A stretch of DNA of 6,174 bases, taken from contig CACZRW010000062.1 of NCBI GenBank assembly GCA_902783675.1, positions 1 through 6,174 of the forward strand, read 5' to 3'. The stretch is from an uncultured Pseudomonadota bacterium. Its GTDB lineage: Bacteria > Pseudomonadota > Alphaproteobacteria > CACZRW01. The translations under genes were made by a program, and so were the position numbers. The first letter of the stretch is position 1. Each line of letters starts with the position of its first letter. This document shows, piece after piece, positions 5,232 to 6,174 of this stretch. The notes beneath the pieces are model-generated. The model was not told the origin of the DNA. It worked only from the letters and a program-made list of their open reading frames with translations, and did not search any database.

Positions 5232-5780
5232 ATGGAAGTCATTAGTATGGAGAAAATATCCAACGAGGATCGGTTACCCAACGGGATAATAAGAATCGGA
5301 ATGGGCGAGAAAGCAGGTGCCAAACCGGAATGGCTGATTGATATGTATTATTATTGTTATATGGAGGGCCATTGGAGCAAAACGGAAGAACATAGAGGTT
5401 CTTTCATTAGGATTTATAATACTAAAAATAAGAACGGGATGCTGTTTCATTATTATGATAATTATGATTATTACCCTATTTACTATCATTACACTGATTG
5501 CAGACGAAAAAAAGGATCTTTTTCAATCGTGACAGATAAGGGGGAATCTAAAATAAATAAAAATGATTCGGAATACAAAACCCTTTCTTCGGTTCTTGCT
5601 CCATTGGTCCCCTACCTTCCAACATATGGAGCAAACGATAAGGTTGATGAAGTATGCCGTATTCCTGAAGGGGTTTTTAACGGTTATTTTTGCGAAAAAC
5701 GGCAATGTAAGCACATTAAAATTGGAACAACAGTCAAAAATGAAATTGTTAAGGACTTGATTTTCAAAACTAGAGGCTAG
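5232..5780 (+). CDS. Unrecognised protein, first of two tandem paralogues
   Basis: The 182-residue protein is one I do not recognise. No signal peptide or membrane segment is apparent, so it is probably cytoplasmic. The N-terminal 74 residues align with the next gene at roughly 40-45% identity by eye. The best conserved stretch is GSFIRIYNTKNKNGMLFHY (57-75 region). A tyrosine-dense patch follows, with eight Tyr among residues 74-87 (Y74, Y75, Y78, Y80, Y81, Y84, Y85, Y87), encoded by AT-rich near-repetitive DNA. Cysteines lie at 42, 90, 142, 154 and 159; the last two form a CEKRQC motif followed by a basic segment (KHIK). The gene is visibly richer in A and T than groEL. It lies after the groESL terminator with its own TTGACA block and leader, so it is probably not part of that operon. 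Nearly synonymous differences against the paralogue in the shared NTKNKN region suggest both encode real proteins. Confidence 0.8.
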   Translation: MEVISMEKISNEDRLPNGIIRIGMGEKAGAKPEWLIDMYYYCYMEGHWSKTEEHRGSFIRIYNTKNKNGMLFHYYDNYDYYPIYYHYTDCRRKKGSFSIVTDKGESKINKNDSEYKTLSSVLAPLVPYLPTYGANDKVDEVCRIPEGVFNGYFCEKRQCKHIKIGTTVKNEIVKDLIFKTRG

Positions 5781-5796
5781 TTCGCTTTTTATGTTG

Positions 5797-5821
5797 TGTA
5801 TTGATAAACAATCGAAAGAAT
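5797..5821 (+). repeat. Decayed third copy of the TTGACA block
   Basis: These 25 nt, starting 17 nt after the stop of the first paralogue, match 5143-5167 at 21 of 25 positions. The -35 hexamer has become TTGATA (5801-5806), and no -10-like sequence follows at the right distance (a GC-rich hairpin sits there). It looks like a remnant from an earlier duplication rather than a working promoter. Confidence 0.6.
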
Positions 5822-5824
5822 GCC

Positions 5825-5847
5825 GCTGGATGGCCAGCCTATATTTT
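5825..5847 (+). terminator. Possible weak terminator after the first paralogue
   Basis: GCTGG (5825-5829) pairs with CCAGC (5834-5838) around ATGG, a 5 bp GC-rich stem, followed by CTATATTTT (5839-5847). The T-run is interrupted and starts late, so termination would be inefficient. It occupies the place where the 5' arm of the groESL terminator would be if unit 2 were a complete copy of unit 1. Confidence 0.3.
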
Positions 5848-5890
5848 CACAAGTCCGGGTTGTTTCTCTTGTTTAAAATGTATTGACAAA
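5840..5890 (+). repeat. Unit 2 copy of the duplicated upstream block
   Basis: It aligns with 5101-5154, beginning TATATTTTCA and ending in the same exact 16-mer AAAATGTATTGACAAA (5875-5890). The terminator stem is not preserved: the 3' arm is changed to CGGGTTGT and no complementary 5' arm precedes it. The conserved parts are the two ends of the block. Confidence 0.75.
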
Positions 5891-5911
5891 CAAGTTGATA
5901 AATGATACTTC
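5883..5911 (+). promoter_or_regulatory. Candidate promoter of the second paralogous gene
   Basis: TTGACA (5883-5888) is again perfect. The best -10 is GATACT (5904-5909, 4 of 6, 15 bp spacer); TACTTC at 17 bp is worse. Transcription would start near 5915, giving a leader of about 60 nt. Confidence 0.5.
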
Positions 5912-5916
5912 CCCCA

Positions 5917-5943
5917 CCACACAAGATTGTGGCCCTATGCCAC
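5917..5943 (+). promoter_or_regulatory. Alternative hairpins in the leader of the second paralogous gene
   Basis: CCACA (5917-5921) pairs with TGTGG (5928-5932). The overlapping GTGGC (5929-5933) pairs instead with GCCAC (5939-5943) around a 5-nt loop. The shared GTGG makes the two structures mutually exclusive. The sequence is unrelated to the leader of the first paralogue, although the arrangement is similar. Confidence 0.35.
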
Positions 5944-5963
5944 GACTTATTAAAATTACAAAT

Positions 5964-5967
5964 GGAG
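5964..5967 (+). promoter_or_regulatory. Shine-Dalgarno of the second paralogous gene
   Basis: GGAG lies 6 nt before the ATG at 5974. The context AAATGGAG is the same as in front of the first paralogue (5218-5225), so the ribosome site was duplicated with the gene. Confidence 0.6.
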
Positions 5968-5973
5968 TAAAAA

Positions 5974-6174
5974 ATGGATATTGTTAAGATGGAAAAATTA
6001 TCTGACGGGACAATAAGAGTCGGATTAGGCGCGGATAAAGAAGCCAAACCCGAGCTGTTTGTTGACTTATACCGTTATACTTGCAACATGGCTAATCGCG
6101 AAGATAATAACATCAAAGGCTCTCTTATTGAGATTTATGATACCAAAAACAAGAACAGAATGCGTTTTCATTAT
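5974..6174 (+). CDS. Unrecognised protein, second tandem paralogue, cut by the window edge
   Basis: Sixty-seven codons are present, running open to the right edge. The start ATG at 5974 has GGAG 6 nt upstream. The protein begins MDIVKMEKLSDGTIRVGLG and aligns with the first paralogue over its whole visible length, allowing for about 7 residues missing after MEKLS. Shared features are MEK near residue 6, G-x-IR-x-G-x-G, AKPE, and GSLIEIYDTKNKNRMRFHY at 49-67, the best conserved part. At DNA level 36 of the last 43 bases match 5411-5453, with several of the differences silent. The window ends exactly where the tyrosine-rich patch begins in the first paralogue, so its presence here cannot be checked. 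The function is unknown. Confidence 0.75.
   Translation, partial: MDIVKMEKLSDGTIRVGLGADKEAKPELFVDLYRYTCNMANREDNNIKGSLIEIYDTKNKNRMRFHY

Noticed and set aside
5847..6047. 66-codon minus-strand open frame across the leader and start of the second paralogue
   Set aside because: It is antisense to a better supported gene and its control region, and no ribosome site or similarity was recognised.

Overview
The window looks like chromosomal DNA from an alphaproteobacterium or close relative. GroES (KWSGTEVKVDGED), GroEL, MurA and the short dCTP deaminase all have the alphaproteobacterial style, but this is judged by eye. Four of the genes are recognisable housekeeping or transport genes. The right end holds a small, AT-richer pair of related genes that I do not recognise.

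Layout. Bases 1-78 are the last 25 codons of a plus-strand gene, possibly the DNA polymerase III chi subunit. It converges on a leftward group on the minus strand: dcd (2851-2300), murA (2260-941) and a TSUP/TauE-SafE-type membrane transporter (960-130). These genes are close together (39 bp gap, then a 20 bp overlap) and could form one transcription unit. They make dUTP for dTMP synthesis, commit UDP-GlcNAc to peptidoglycan, and probably export an organic or sulfur-containing anion. No pathway links the three.

A divergent 218 bp intergenic region separates dcd from groES-groEL (3070-3360 and 3397-5046, plus strand), the chaperonin operon. groEL is followed by a strong intrinsic terminator (5088-5128).

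From 5139 to the window edge there are two consecutive genes of one unrecognised family, 182 codons (5232-5780) and at least 67 codons (5974 to the edge). Each has an almost identical block containing TTGACA, a leader of roughly 50-60 nt that can fold into mutually exclusive hairpins, and an ATGGAG Shine-Dalgarno region. A third, decayed copy of the TTGACA block lies just after the first gene. The similarity between the two units reaches back into the groEL terminator, so the family appears to have grown by local tandem duplication. This is the most novel part of the window. No function can be assigned from sequence alone.
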